Below are positions 33,157-45,190 of a DNA stretch of 64,000 nt, in pieces. The notes under the pieces were generated by a model that was not told the origin of the DNA, did no database searches, and saw only the letters and a program-made list of their open reading frames with translations. Position 1 is the stretch's first letter. Each line of letters opens with the position of its first letter. The stretch is from Helianthus annuus (Eukaryota > Streptophyta > Magnoliopsida > Asterales > Asteraceae): NCBI RefSeq assembly GCF_002127325.2, contig NC_035438.2:89218385-89282384 (forward strand), given 5' to 3'. A program made the position numbers and the translations under genes.

Positions 33157-34109
33157 TGATGAAACAATGGTTAACCGGGCAGGGTTAACACACTGGTCTC
33201 GTCAAGAAGGGTTAATCCCTTCCTCTCGAGGATCGCTGGCTGGATCACCGGTGGTTGATCTCCTGCACAAGGAAACAAGCCGTGACTCGTAACAAGGAGG
33301 ATGGGGTGGGGGGTGCTCCTTGTTACCACTCTCCGGCGTGAGAATCAGTAGTTTGCTTGGGAAGCAAAGTAAGATAGTAGTAGTAGTGAGAGAGTTGTGA
33401 AGAGATACCTCAAACCTGGTTTTGGGTTGGTATTTATAGCCGAGGAGTGAAGGAGGAGGATGATGGATGGACTGACGACGTGCTGCACCTTTGCAGGTGT
33501 GTCAGGCTTGTCGGTTGTGGAGGTTACGCCACGTCAGTCCATTGCTTACGTAGCTCTGACAGGTAACTGCCATTGGTGCCACTTGCACTGTGGTGTCAGT
33601 CCCACTTGTTGAGTGCATAGGATGCGGTGCAAGCCGCGTCGCTGCATGCGGTAACGTCTGAGGTTACCGTGTCTCCTGCTTGTGATCAAGAAATACGCGA
33701 GATGCGGTGCTAGCCGCATCGTCGTCCGCGGAGACTGTTTGCCTGCATCCCTTATCGTGACGAAAATGCCCATATGATGCTGTGCCAGCCGCATCGTTAC
33801 GTTCATCTTATTCTACGCCTAAGGTAAGGCTTCCTTGTATTGATAGAAGTGTTCACTGTACGCGGTGCGAGGCCGCATCGCTGTGAATACTTCCGTTTTC
33901 ATACACCAGATGTGATGCTATGTCGCATCACTCTACCGTTCTCATGTTCCATGTAAGTCCTCCTTCGTTACTAGATAGATTGGATTCAACCCTTGTGTCG
34001 ACGCGTTCTCGCATGGGCACAAGTAGGTTGTTAGCTGGTGGGGGTTTTGATAAGGGTAATGGTCACTCGCGGTCGATGCTGACGCGAGATCTGAGACCAT
34101 ACCCCTTCA
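33157..34109 (-). repeat. 5' LTR of the Tat element
   Basis: 953 bp, paired with 11845-12798. The TATA box is at 33431-33438 and the hairpin array at 33621-33929. It ends 82 bp beyond the germin-like stop codon. Confidence 0.95.
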
Positions 34110-34191
34110 GTGTCATAAACCCATTATTCCAAAACAATAAAACAAATAGAAACTTGAAAACCCATAATGGATAGCTGTGTCCTTTAATATT

Positions 34192-36069
34192 TTACTTTTT
34201 TGGAGCAAATTTGGACTTAATTGTCTCAACCTCTTGAGTTCCAATTTGGAATGATTTACTCAACACAACATCATCCACCGGTGGAGATGAGGCGAACAAA
34301 GCATTTGCCACCCGTTGGGTTCCCGGTAACTGACTGTTGAAGGCAGCAAGAGCGGCAGCAGGAACTTTCCCGTTGTTTATTTGGAAGTGAATTAAACCTC
34401 TAGGAAATGTGAAGATTTCACCTTTCTTAATGGTCTTGGAGAAGAGTTTATTTTCTGTGGTGATGAACCCAACAACCAATTCGCCTTCGAGCACAAACAC
34501 TATCTCAGTGGCGCGTGGATGTGTGTGCGGTGGGTTGATACCCCCGGGTGCATAATCAACGCGAGCCATGGATACCCCCAGGGTGTTTACTCCTTTAATT
34601 TGTTGGACAGTGGCTAGTGTAACGGTTGCACCGAAGGTGTTGTTAGTTAGCCCCGGCTTTGCTAACCCCGCGAAGAAGAAATCATCAGGTGATATATTGC
34701 TTTTGCAAGCGAACCTGTTTATTTTTACACCTGTTATTTTTACAATAATTGATAAGATCAAGATTGTTACGTCTTTTAATTATTAATAAACAGATAATTT
34801 TTACAATAATTGATAAGATCAAGATTTAATTTTTCATTTAATCTTAATACATGTTATATATGTTCTAGCCATATATGTTGCTTTCTTTTTAAAATATACA
34901 TATACTACACAAAATTTTGGCTAATACGCCAAGGCGAATAGAAATTAGAAAAAATACCATAAATGCAAAAGGAAAAAAAAATAAAAAATTTGATGACAAC
35001 TACCACTGGTTACTTCGACACATGCACCACGTTCCCTACTCTATAGTTATTCTTGTCAAATAAACCATTCATAAATTTGGAAAATCAAAGAATCTTGTAC
35101 CCCAAAGACAACCCATGTAAACGATATACCTAAACGAGTCAAATTACTTAAAGTACAAGTTTGTAAATTGTTAGTTATCAAGTTGTAAACATGTTAAATT
35201 AATTATAAACCAGTTGACGGATTAACCTGTTTGATCACATAGATTGATTAAACAGGTTAACCGTAACACAAATGTTTAAAAACAATTAAATATCTACGTC
35301 TATGACAAAACTATTTATCAATCAGGTTAGAAATGACAACTTAAAACAAGTTATTTTTTGCTAATTAAATCAAACTCAGCAGCTTGACATACATTAAATT
35401 AGGATACTATCGATCTCACAACCATGAATAATTTGGTCTCTATGAAAAATTCCAAGAAAATAACAGCTAGAAAAGTCATTGACTTAGACTTTTCCAACCC
35501 TTATTCGCATACACTATTTGACATTTTTTTTTGAACGGCCAACATATTAAACGCAGGGTACTTCGTACGCGACACCCAATAGCTGAAAGGTTACTCGCGG
35601 CGGCCTCTATTCTGCACGCACGAAGCCCCTAGCCCACCAAGCCACCAGTTCCGGGAAAACTTGACCCTACACCCGACTGAAGGCACGACAGTGCAGGACC
35701 GGTAAAACCCGGTCAGGATCAGGAATCGAACCGTTGACCTTTCGGCCAGGGGTCTTCCATCACTTCCCATGACCGCTAAGCTATAAGCCCGGGTAACACT
35801 ATTTGACAAATAATTTGAAGATCAGATAACTCAAAAACGAAGCAGAAAAACAGGATTTTCTTCAAGAACCTAAAGAACTAAACGGGTTTGTTCATAATGA
35901 TAATCGTATGACGCACTGGTTGAAAAACACAAAGATAGGATTAGTACGTACGTGAAGTAAGATCTGCAACACAAACATCTTGAAGCAAATCAGGATCTGC
36001 AGACACAAAGGAAGCCAAGAAGATGGTCATCATCATGCTGATCATCAACCCGTAATCAAAAGTAGCCAT
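34192..36069 (-). CDS. Germin-like protein (cupin), two exons
   Basis: Exon 1 is 36069-35952 and exon 2 is 34730-34192; the 1,221-bp intron has GTACGT...ACAG borders and phase 1. The product is about 218 residues, normal for plant germin-like proteins. Residues 1-24 form a signal peptide (hydrophobic MISMMMTIFLASFVSA), so the protein is apoplastic. The mature part has the conserved Cys pair (QDVCVADL, NRFACK), germin box A with HTH and the downstream Glu (NPPHTHPRATEIVFVLEGE), and box B with PRGLIHFQINNG. The four cupin metal ligands (His, His, Glu, His) are present. Members are Mn-binding oligomers, some with oxalate oxidase or superoxide dismutase activity; which applies here cannot be read from sequence. 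It looks intact. A SINE sits in the intron, a LINE 57 bp upstream of the ATG and a Tat LTR 82 bp downstream, so its promoter may be displaced. Confidence 0.9.
35524..35795 (-). mobile_element. tRNA-derived SINE in the germin-like intron
   Basis: On the minus strand: A box-like TAGCTTAGCGGTCATGG (35783-35767), B box GGTTCGATTCC (35732-35722), and a terminal A tract (plus-strand T's at 35524-35532). A perfect 13-bp target duplication ACACTATTTGACA flanks it (35511-35523, 35796-35808). About 272 bp, non-coding. The internal polymerase III promoter boxes are well kept, so it may still be transcribed. It is in the same orientation as the host gene. Confidence 0.92.
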
Positions 36070-36125
36070 AGGAAAATCTTGGTTGTTACAGAAAGGAGAA
36101 AAGGATGACTTGAGTGTGAATATTG

Positions 36126-37310
36126 TTTTTTTTTTTTTTTTTTTTTTAAGGCAAATTTCATTAAAACACACAAGCCAAGGGAATTCCCAAGACGGGAACC
36201 CCACAAGACAGAATTACATCACACCAAAAAACAAAAGACTTCCACCCCTTCCAATCCACCCCACCAAATCTACCTCTACTACATAACCAAAGATAAGACA
36301 AGGACTTAATGTCCGCCACTAACTCTACAGCGTTCCCATTCTTTTGAGCAAAAACTCTCTCGTTCCGAGCTTTCAATAGACGCCAACAAGCCACAATGAG
36401 GATCCCATATAATAGCTCCTTTTCATTCTTCGACCATCTCGAACCTTCAACCACTTCGACAATATCTTTAACCGAGAAGAGAAAAATGGGAGGAAGTTTA
36501 ACCCAAGAAGCGATACCCTGCCACAAACCAGCCGCCATACCACAAGCCGTAAACATGTGATCCACATTCTCTTCTTCAAACATGCAGAAACCACAAGAAA
36601 CCTCTCCATGGATGATTTTTCTACTACGAAGCGCCACTTTAGTCGGAATTCTATCCAACAACAACCTCCACATGAAAACATTACATTTTAACGGGATCCA
36701 CTTACACCAATTAAAATCGATGGAAGGGATGATGCTGCCAACCCGAGCACTAACAGCCCAATGTTTTGCAATGTTGACCGAAAAATCAAGAGGGCCACTA
36801 TCATACCATGCCCAAGTGTCAGCCCTGTTTACCAAGCATTGGCCCAGAATCATTCTGTGGCAATTAATCAGATCGGCGACCTGTTCTGGCGAGGAGGGGT
36901 AAACACGCCAGCTCCAAGAAACCGGCCCATTGCCATAGAGACCTCCAAGTCTATCCGCAACGCTGCACCATTTATTTCTTTCAAGCCGGAACAAGTTAGG
37001 AAACAAAACCTTTAACGGGGTATTAGAAATCCAAGGATCAATCCAGAATTTAATATCCATCCCGTTACCCACTATGCCGCGGATCATTTGAGGAGCAGAA
37101 GTGCCACCCACTTTAAATCTTTTACAACTCTTAATCAATTTCGACCATGTACCGGAGATACTCAATTTGCACGGATACATATCCCACTGACGAATCGAAC
37201 CATGAATAGCAATGATAACTCTCTTCCACAAAGCATCACCTTCAACTCAAAATCTCCAGAGCCACCTGAGGAGGAAGGCGTTATTTGCACGGATAATTTC
37301 AGATTGGTAG
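36126..37310 (-). mobile_element. 5'-truncated L1-type LINE
   Basis: Ends in a 22-bp A tract (plus-strand T's at 36126-36147) and contains only the C-terminal part of ORF2. The family's endonuclease and RT domains are absent, so it is 5'-truncated. No convincing target duplication was found. It lies immediately upstream of the germin-like gene in the same orientation. Confidence 0.85.
36161..37231 (-). pseudogene. LINE ORF2 C-terminus with RT zinc-binding domain
   Basis: Plant non-LTR ORF2 tail: DIKFWIDPWISNTPLK, then the zinc-binding domain (CKWIPLKCNVFMWRLLLDRI, IIHGEVSCGFC...ENVDHMFTAC). The open frame can be followed upstream past 37231 to about 37300 as NNAFLLRWLWRF, then an in-frame TGA. 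The first codon at 37231 is not an ATG; no start exists because the element is truncated. Not functional. Confidence 0.85.
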
Positions 37311-37547
37311 ATGGTCTGTTTCAATGTCTTAAAATATTTACGTCTTGACTATGTGGCCTTTATTTATTTATTCTTTAAGACAAGTCACTGGCCCACTTTG
37401 ATAATGAGCAGTTATTTTCATACTATTCCGTTTAGGTTTCCAGAAAGTCAGTCATGTAATCCAAATGAACCAAATATAGTTGCAACTTGAGATCATATTT
37501 TTTTTTTAAAGTAAAAAAAAAAATTATATAATATTTTTATTATTAGC
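37311..37547. other. AT-rich spacer
   Basis: Nothing supported between the LINE and the tandem array. Confidence 0.5.
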
Positions 37548-38835
37548 TGAAGTCGTCCATAACGCGCGTATGTCTGTAACCAACATCGAAACATAACACA
37601 TCGTAAATATATAATATTAATATCATCAGTCGAAGTCGTCCGTAACGCGCGTAGGTCCGTAACGATCGTCGACTCCGTAACACGTCGTAAATATATAATA
37701 TTTTTATTATTAGTTGAAGTCGTCCGTAACGCGCGTAGGTCCGTAACGAGCGTCGAAACATAACACGTCGTAAATGTATAATATTTTTATTATTAGTCAA
37801 AGTCATCCGTAACGTGCGTAGGTCCGTAACGAGCGTCGAAACATAACACGTCGTAAATATATAATATTATTAATAGTCAAAGTCGTCCGTTACGCGCGTA
37901 GGTCCGTAACGAGTGTCGAAACGTAAGAAGCCATAAATATATAATAGATTTTTTATTTAGTCGAAGTCGTCCATAACGCGCGTAGGTCCGTAACGAGCGT
38001 CGAAACGTAACACGTCGTAAATATATAATATTTTTATTATTAGTCGAAGTCGTCCGTAACGCGCGTAGGTCCATAACGAGTGTCGATTCCGTAACACGTC
38101 GTAAATATATAAATTTTTTATTATTAGTCGAAGTCGTCCGTAACGCGCGTAAGTCCGTAACGAGCGTCGAAACATAACACAACGTAAATATATAATATTT
38201 TTATTATTTGTCGAAGTCATCCGTAATGCGCGTATGTGCATAACGATCATCGAAACATAACACGTCGTAAATATATAATATTATTATTATTAGTCGAAGT
38301 CGTCCGTAACGCGCGTAGGTCCGTAACGAGCGTCGAAACGTAAGAAGTCGTAAATATATAATAGTTTTTTATTTAGTCGAAGTCGTCCGTAACGCACGTA
38401 GATCCGTAACGAGCGTCGAAACATAACACGTCGTAAATGTATAATATTTTTATTATTAGTCGAAGTCGTCCGTAACGCACGTAGGTCCGTAACATTGAAA
38501 CATAACACGTCGTAAATATATAATATTATTATTATTATTAGTCGAAGTCGTCCGTAACGCGCGTAGGTCCGCAATGAGCGTCGAAACGTAAGAAGTCGTA
38601 AATATATAATATTTTTATTATTAGTCGATGTCGTCCGTAACACGGATAGGTCCGTAACGAGCGTAGAAACGTAAGAAGTCGTAAATATATAATATTTTTA
38701 TTATTAGTCGAAATCTTCCGTAATGTGCGTAGGTCCGTAACGAGCGTCGACACGTAAGAAGTCGTAAATATATAATAGTTTGTTTATTTAGTCGAAGTCG
38801 TTCGTAACACGCGTAGATCCGTAATGCTCGTGGTT
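37548..38835. repeat. ~82-bp tandem array, about 16 copies
   Basis: The unit alternates a GC-rich half (AGTCGAAGTCGTCCGTAACG, CGCGTAGGTCCGTAACGAGC) with an AT half (GTCGTAAATATATAATATTT, TTATTATT). CpG-rich GTAACG blocks recur at about 37556, 37637, 37725, 37808, 37887, 37970, 38053, 38139, 38218, 38303, 38386, 38468, 38549, 38629, 38713 and 38796. Copies differ at a few positions each. Minus-strand ORFs here merely read the repeat. Confidence 0.9.
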
Positions 38836-38844
38836 CAGCATTTG

Positions 38845-39150
38845 CAAACTTGTTTAAGTTTGCTATATAAAACAGCGAACTTATCTAATTTTGCTAAATC
38901 AAACAACAAACTTTTTTATGTTCTTTAAATCAAACAGCAAACTTATTTAAGTTTGCTAAATCAAACAACGAACATGTATAACTTTGCTAAATCAAACAAC
39001 AAACTTTTTTAAGTTTGCTGTTTCAAAAAATGAACTTCTTCAAGTATTTCACTTTCATTCAGCGAACTTAAACATGGCATAACTTTTCCAGAATTTGTCA
39101 GAACTTTTTAAGAAAGATGGATGAAGTTTGCTATTTCAAACAACGAACTA
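38845..39150. repeat. ~44-bp tandem array (AAGTTTGCTAAATCAAACAA)
   Basis: About five to six diverged units containing TTTGCTAAATCAAACAACGAAC, directly adjoining the 82-bp array. AT-rich, non-coding. Confidence 0.7.
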
Positions 39151-40082
39151 CCTAGATGTGAAAACATTTTTCAAACCCACCTAAAGACACTCTTTCCTTG
39201 TTCAAAGCCCCTATTTATGCAAAAAAAAAAAAAAAAAAATCCTAAATCCGTGCCAAGTAGCATGAATGTCACACTTTTGCCAGCAACATTGAAGCTGGAG
39301 CGTGTTAACGCGAAGAAATTAGACTGAAACGTAAAACAAATAAAAGAATAACTAACTCGATCTAAGACCTGCGCGTTGCGACGAACCTGTCAAACAAAAA
39401 AATAGACGTACAAACGTTGTACCACATATGCACGTTTCGTTGCGTCGTCTTAACTCACGAAAATTAGGACGGAACGCAACAACGTTGAACCACACACACG
39501 CTTGAGTCATATTAACTCGTGAAATTTAGAACGAGACGTAAAAACATTGAACCACACACGTCTGTTTTGTCGTGTTAACTCTCAAAATTTAGAACGAAAC
39601 GTAAAACGAAAATTTACAAAAGATGAAAACTATAAAATAACAAAGTTGAAAGTAAAAAAAAAAACGTTGTGAGGTAGAGGTAAAATTTTGGGTTAGAAGT
39701 AAAAAAAAAATCAATTTTATGAGATTGAATTGTAAAAAATGAAAAATTTTAGGTTAAAAGTAAAAAATCAATTTTCTTTATAACATCCTAAACAAAAGTT
39801 ATAACACCATTATGAATAGTAAAGTTTCAAATTATTACCACGTAATATAAGTTATTAATGGTGAACCATAAGTTATCAAATCTAATGATTTATGTTATTA
39901 CACAGATCAATAGATCTTGCGTCGTTATTCTATTGTTATTTGCCTATGTGTAATGATATAGTATGTTTTTATTCATAAAGTGTTTAACATATCACTGTTA
40001 CATAGACATGAGCTCTTACTTACTTTTGTTCACCTTTAGTGTCTAACGGTTTTACAAGTTTTCACTACCCATTATCCATAAA
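39151..40082. other. AT-rich, with a third short repeat
   Basis: 39400-39610 has about three units of roughly 65-75 bp sharing CGTTGAACCACACACACG and TTTAGAACGAAACGTAAAA. The rest is AT-rich without features. Confidence 0.5.
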
Positions 40083-40774
40083 TAGGGGTGTGCAACGTTT
40101 TAGAACGGGGACCGAACCGAACAGAACCGGGACCGAACCGGAACCGTTTAATGCTAAATATAAGAACCGGAACCGAACCGTATTTTAACGGTTCCGGTTT
40201 GGTTCGGAACCGGGTCAAATGGTTCTCACGTAAACGGTTCTCACCGGAACCGGTTTTCAATTAATTCCTAAAACTAACAACAAAATAAAAACAATTAAAA
40301 CAATCAAACCATTTAAAATATATAACTAATAATTGCAACTTTCAAAATTCAAACAATCAAAGTAAAAGTAGCAACAATAAAATGTTTAAAACCATGAAAT
40401 GCAAGTATACAATGTAAAAAAAAAAAATCAACTAAAAATTTTTTGGTTAACCATCACAAAAACTTCATTCAAACATTATATAAAAACTACTTTTATATTC
40501 TTTAATCCTAGAAACATTTTTCTAAATATAATATTTAAAGTTTAAATAAATTAATAGGGTTTTTGAATATATTATCTAAAGTTTAAATCCAAACTGGTTC
40601 TAGCGGTTCATTAAACAGACCCGTTGGTTATAATAGGAACCGAACTGGGAACCGTTTATTCCCAAATTCAAGAACCGGAACCGGACCCGAAATACAATAA
40701 TACAGTTTGGATCTGATGGGGCTGGTTCAGTTCCCCGGTTCTGGCGGTTCGAAACCGTAAATTGCCCAACCCTA
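40083..40774. mobile_element. Non-autonomous hAT element
   Basis: Left end TAGGGGTGTGCAACG, right end (minus strand) TAGGGTTGGGCAATTTACGG. It is flanked by a near-perfect 8-bp duplication (TCCATAAA / CCCATAAA). GGAACCGAACCG-type repeats occur near both ends in inverted orientation with an AT-rich middle. No transposase. Confidence 0.7.
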
Positions 40775-40782
40775 CCCATAAA

Positions 40783-41477
40783 TAACATTTAGATGAAATA
40801 AATAAATAAAATTGAAAGAATGGAAGGATTTGATTGATTGATTACATTGAGGCCGAGAAACCGCCTCCTTCACATATGTGAACCGCCTTCTTTTCACGCC
40901 CTTCAATGCAACCACATTAACGCCGGCCACCCATGCCACATGGCATGGGTGTTAGTATTACACACAGTCTAGTCTTACTAGTAGTATTCTTTTAACGATC
41001 TCTATTATTACATGTTTAGTCATGCTGGAGAATTCATTGGAATTGAGCACCTAGAATGACGTTACAAACATAATTGGTGATCTGTCGGTGATATCATTAT
41101 TTTTTATGAGTAATCTATCGCATATAAGATTCTCCACTACCATATTTCCGACCATCGTTTCCCGTGGTGATCTCTCAATAATTTGTTAATTGTTGATGAA
41201 AAATCATCTACAAGATAGTGTGATTAGCGATCCTGTTGTTAGAGTATGCACTAATAATAAATGTGCATTTTCTTGGATTATTCATCCAATTGATGCTAGG
41301 AAGATACTAGAAGCAATGTCCACAATAATTGGATTAATGTTATGCAAGATGTCAATTTGAAAACAAAAGGTATAGACCTTGTGTGTGTTACCACCGTATA
41401 ACTACCCTATCGACACCAAGTTGGTTTACACTAACAGGATATATAAGAGTGAAATTGTAATGAGAATAAAGTCAAGG
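40783..41477. other. Spacer, no gene supported
   Basis: GC-richer patch at 40850-40980 with the palindrome CCCATGCCACATGGCATGGG and a possible Harbinger-like edge (AGTCTAGTC before TTA). The remainder is undistinguished. Confidence 0.35.
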
Positions 41478-42640
41478 TGTTGGACCTACAAAAGAACAGA
41501 TGATATTCAGAAGCCAAAACATGATCAAGTGATCAAGAAATAAACAGAAGATTGAACCAGATTCTCGCTAAAGATAGTGAATTTTGAACACCTAAATCAG
41601 AGCATCTATTGAAGACAAGCAAACATCTGATCAAAGCCTTGCCTTGGAACTACTGTTCAAGAAGAAACAAGGTCTATTGAAGAGCTAAAGTCTGTTGAGA
41701 GCAAAGGACTGTTGAAGAAGACTAAACATTTGTCTGGCTAACATATGTTTGGATATAAGCAATAGAGGATAATCCAAACAAAGTTTCTCAATGTAACCGT
41801 ATTTGTTTTGTACCAGTGTTTTAGCATTGTTAGATCAGATGTTGGATTTGCACATATGATTGCAACATCCGTGGAATCTTTTTTGTTAGGAATGTTAGAT
41901 GTCAGCCAATCGCAAACAAAGCTTTCGTACTAAGTATAAATAGATGTCACCTGTTGAGATCTATCTATCACTACACATCACTTTTTCTTTTGTACAAACA
42001 TTTTTGTTATAGTGATCAGTCCGAGGGGGAGTCTGTAAAATCAATCTTTTGTAAAACATTTGAATCATTTGACCAATGAAAAACAACTGTTGATGATGAC
42101 TTCTCATTTGTGATTACTTATTTTATAGCAATACAAAATTGTTTTGAGCGTAATTGATTAGTTTCTCACAAACCTTGTAAACTCAAACTTAATAATTGGT
42201 ATTAGAGCTTGGTCATGTTAAACTGGATTTCACAATCAATTTAACATGCAAAGATCAGCTCAACAAAGATCCAATATTGTTCGTAGCTCAGAGTTGAAAA
42301 GTGAAGAACTAAATAGCGTTTATCACACTCTATTTTTCTCTAAAAGAACAAAAGAAAATGACATAAAATGATCCCACAATACCGGCTTCAGTAATAAACC
42401 ACCTATACTTGTTGTATCTGAATTTAACATCTGGCAACGTAGGATGGGTCATATACTTGCTTAGCAAAATATAAGGTGTTGGAAGTCTGTTGTTTTCGGA
42501 CCACATATTCCACTGGTACCAAGTGCCGGGAACCCAAATGTGTTTGAGCCAAAGAAGCCGGAGAATTACTCAGAGCAAGATTCTCAAAAATTTGAGTTGG
42601 ATGCCAAAGCCTTCAGTTTTTTACCATGAAATTTGGCCGG
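41478..42640 (+). mobile_element. Ty1/copia fragment: LTR-like sequence, PBS, start of gag
   Basis: A TGTTGGACC... stretch is followed by TGGTATTAGAGC (42197-42208), an initiator-Met-type PBS with one change. From about 42393 the plus strand reads NKPPILVVSEFNIWQRRMGHILA, an in-frame TAG, then VVFGPHIPLVPSAGNPNVFEPKK, as in the N-terminal Gag of plant copia elements. It breaks off near 42640, where the same family continues in the opposite orientation. Confidence 0.6.
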
Positions 42641-43558
42641 TTAAACGTTTCGGTTATCAATGTAACGATTTTGAGAATGAGGTCTAACATTGTCGTTGTA
42701 AGAACCTCTAGATTGATGATCTTGTTCTTGTGGTCGAAAAGTTACATTAGTTGGTTGTCGAGCAGAGGTTTTCTGACGACTTTCACGTTTTGCAGAAGAA
42801 CTTTCAGATCCACAATATGAACCACGACCGCTATCATCATTTGAAAAGTCGGTTTCCTGATCCTTTTGTTTTTTATTTTTAACCTTTGGTTTAAAATCAG
42901 GTTTGCTTTCTTGTTTTACAACCTTAGGTTTTTCTCCCTTTTATGTTTTACCACTTTTCTTCTCCAACTTTTTAGGTTCATTTTGTGGTTTGGTGATAAA
43001 AGGTTTATCAAGATCAGGATCAACGCGACTCTTTCCATTGTTGTTTGGACAATTTGCAGCTAAATGTCCTCTCAAACGGCATTTGTAGCATCGTCATTTA
43101 TTAATCTTTTTATTCTTTTCTTGTTGATCATCCACACGTTGACTGTTCGAGGACGAGGATGCTTCGTTTGTGCCCTTTGCATTTTGTTTCACAAAGTCAG
43201 AATTTGAACCTTTTTCAATCTTTTCACATTCTTTGTTAAAGCTTTCGCCTTTCACAAAGTTGATTTTTGAAATGTTTTTAACATTCGTTTTACCTTTGTT
43301 GTTAGACTTTGGCTTTGAACACTTTGAGCTTGATTTAAGGCTTCCAAAATCTTTGAGTGAATCAAATTTTAAATATTGCTTCAATTTCGTTTGTTTTAGC
43401 ATCGCTCGAACTCTTTTTCTCAGATTCGGATTCAGACTCTTCCTCACTCAAAGGATCAACAGTCAATGGAGCAGTCGGAATGAAATCTTCAATTTCAGGA
43501 TCACTCGAATGTGTCAATGTATAGTTGTGGTTAGCAGGTGGAGGAACCTTCTTGTAAC
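42640..43558 (-). pseudogene. Copia Gag C-terminal fragment with zinc knuckle, inverted
   Basis: On the minus strand a Ser/Lys/Asn-rich segment (EEESESESEKKSSSDAKTN, SKPKSNNKGKTN) leads to CYKCRLRGHLAANCP (CX2CX4HX4C) and then a basic, disordered tail. Stops and frameshifts break it. It abuts a plus-strand gag start at about 42640 and is cut by an Athila LTR at 43559. Confidence 0.65.
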
Positions 43559-45190
43559 TGATGCGTGTCGAGTGTGTTGTGTTTTTATTAATATTTTAAG
43601 CCCATTTTACACATTATTCAAGTTTTAAATTTATAAAACACGATATTCTACTATCACTAAACACACACATGTGCAAGTGCACCCATTGTGAGCGTAGTAT
43701 AGCGTTGGTAAGATACTGAGGTCGTCCAAGGACACAAGAGTTTTTAGTAGCGGTTTATCCTCAACGTTTAATCAATTCAAAATTTTTAGAAAAGGTTTTA
43801 AACATGAAAAATAAAAACTAAAATGCTGAAAATAAAAATAAAAAAATAAAAACAGATAGACAAGATGAATCACTTGGATCCGACTCGCCTTTAATGTAAC
43901 CTTTGATGATTTCCGCACTTTTGCACTTTTTAAGAGATTATCTTAGTTATAGTAGTAGGCCCCTCTTTTGAAGGTGACGTTACCCTCAACCGGTCAACCC
44001 AATGGTTTGAGTCAGCAAGGATACAATCCCAAAGGGTCGGAATATTGGAAGATAATTAATTAAATTATTAATGCTTAAAGTGGTAGGCCCCTCTTTTGAA
44101 AGTGATGTTACCCTCAGATAAGTAGTTTGAGTCAGCAGGGATACAATCCCAAGTAGCCATTTAATGTATTAATAGTAGTTTACATATGAGGGGATCAAGC
44201 CATTCGCACCCCCGCCATCCAATACCAGTGGGTATTGAAGGAGGTCCTAGTAAGCTTGACCCAGGTCCTTGCAGAATCTATACACTAAACAAGGAAAGAA
44301 CCTTACCAAACCATTCCCATAACCCCCGAACAGGTAGCCAACAAATCTCTATATAGACCGTAGAGATATGAATGGTGAAAATCTTTTACTTTATATAGAC
44401 AGTAATGTAATGCCAAGACACCACAGACAAATGATAAATAAGTTTCACCTTCAACATAAGAAACTAGTTATTAAAGTCATTAATACAAAACCAAATAAAA
44501 AGTGAGAAAAGATTAAAAATCAAAAGTATTACATTAAATGCTTGTCTTCACCAAGTGATGTAAGAGACTTAACCAAACATGGCTTTTGATTGACAAGAAC
44601 TCTTACGATCAATCTTGGATCCCGAGACTACTACACACACTCTAAGGTGGATGATGGATGATGGTGGTGGATGTGGGTGTTGTAGTGGTGGTGGAGTGGT
44701 GGCAAAGTGGGAGAGAGGTGGTTTGCCAAGGGATGCCTTTGAAGTGAGCCAAGCACCCCTATTTATTGCCTGAACAGAAGCCCGGCCACGGCCCCGTGTC
44801 CGCTGGACACGCCCTCATGGCCATCCTCTTTCTCTTCCTTCATTAATTGCTCTTGTCTGCATTAGGCTCCACACGGCCTCGTGTTCACTGGGCACGACCC
44901 CGTGTGCAGAAGCGTATCTATACTATCAAGATTTGCAAGATTCTGCAAATCTTAGCGTTGACCACGCCCCGTGCTGAGCTGGGCACGCCCCCGTGTCGGG
45001 AATAGAAGCTTCCACAACTTTGTCCATTTCTGCAGACACCTGACCACGCCCCCGTGTTTGCTGGGTACGGGCCGTGGTCAGGCTCCTGTTTCTTTTTTTT
45101 TGCTTGGGGAGATGTTGTCAACGGGTCAGGTATGCCACGTTTATTCCTTTTCTTTGTAATTATGTTAGTTTTTGCTGCATATTTGTTCCT
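43559..45190 (-). repeat. Inverted, 5'-truncated Athila-family LTR
   Basis: Reverse complement of the LTRs at 45610 and 55420, clearly more diverged. The left edge TGATGCG corresponds to the LTR end ...CGCATCA. On the other side it stops matching about 140 bp short of the LTR start. It includes the CACGGGG...CCCCGTG palindromes at 44780-45090. It lies within copia-derived DNA, so it is probably a truncated or solo LTR. Confidence 0.75.

Larger units (their letters stand above)
11845..34109 (-). mobile_element. Full-length Ty3/gypsy retrotransposon, Tat lineage, with antisense gene
   Basis: Two LTRs of about 954 bp, each running TG...CA, bound the element. The 5-bp direct repeat GTGTC flanks it (11840-11844, 34110-34114). 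On the minus strand the order is 5' LTR, PBS, gag, protease, RT, RNase H, a second RNase H, integrase, spacer, an oppositely transcribed gene, PPT, 3' LTR. A dual RNase H and an antisense ORF between pol and the 3' LTR are known features of Tat-type elements such as Grande and Retand. Without the nested Tekay insertion it would be about 13.3 kb. The LTRs differ at roughly a dozen positions by eye, so the insertion is fairly recent, yet every sense ORF is interrupted. Confidence 0.92.

Noticed and set aside
35722..35783. Possible tRNA gene (A and B box sequences)
   Set aside because: No acceptor stem or anticodon arm can be formed; the poly-A end and 13-bp target duplication make it a SINE.
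35591..35809. Minus-strand 72-codon ORF in the germin-like intron
   Set aside because: Coincides with the SINE body, a non-coding polymerase III element.
36118..37340. Target duplication of the LINE
   Set aside because: Only a 6-base AATATT match near 37330 could be found, too short and AT-rich to support the exact 5' boundary.
37543..38753. A series of minus-strand ORFs with LRALRTTSTNNKNIIYLRR-like repeats
   Set aside because: They simply translate the ~82-bp tandem array; frames shift between copies and there is no start context or family resemblance.
40918..40982. A further Harbinger-like element edge near AGTCTAGTCTTA
   Set aside because: Only a short GACTAGA core and TTA, with no partner end or matching subterminal sequence.
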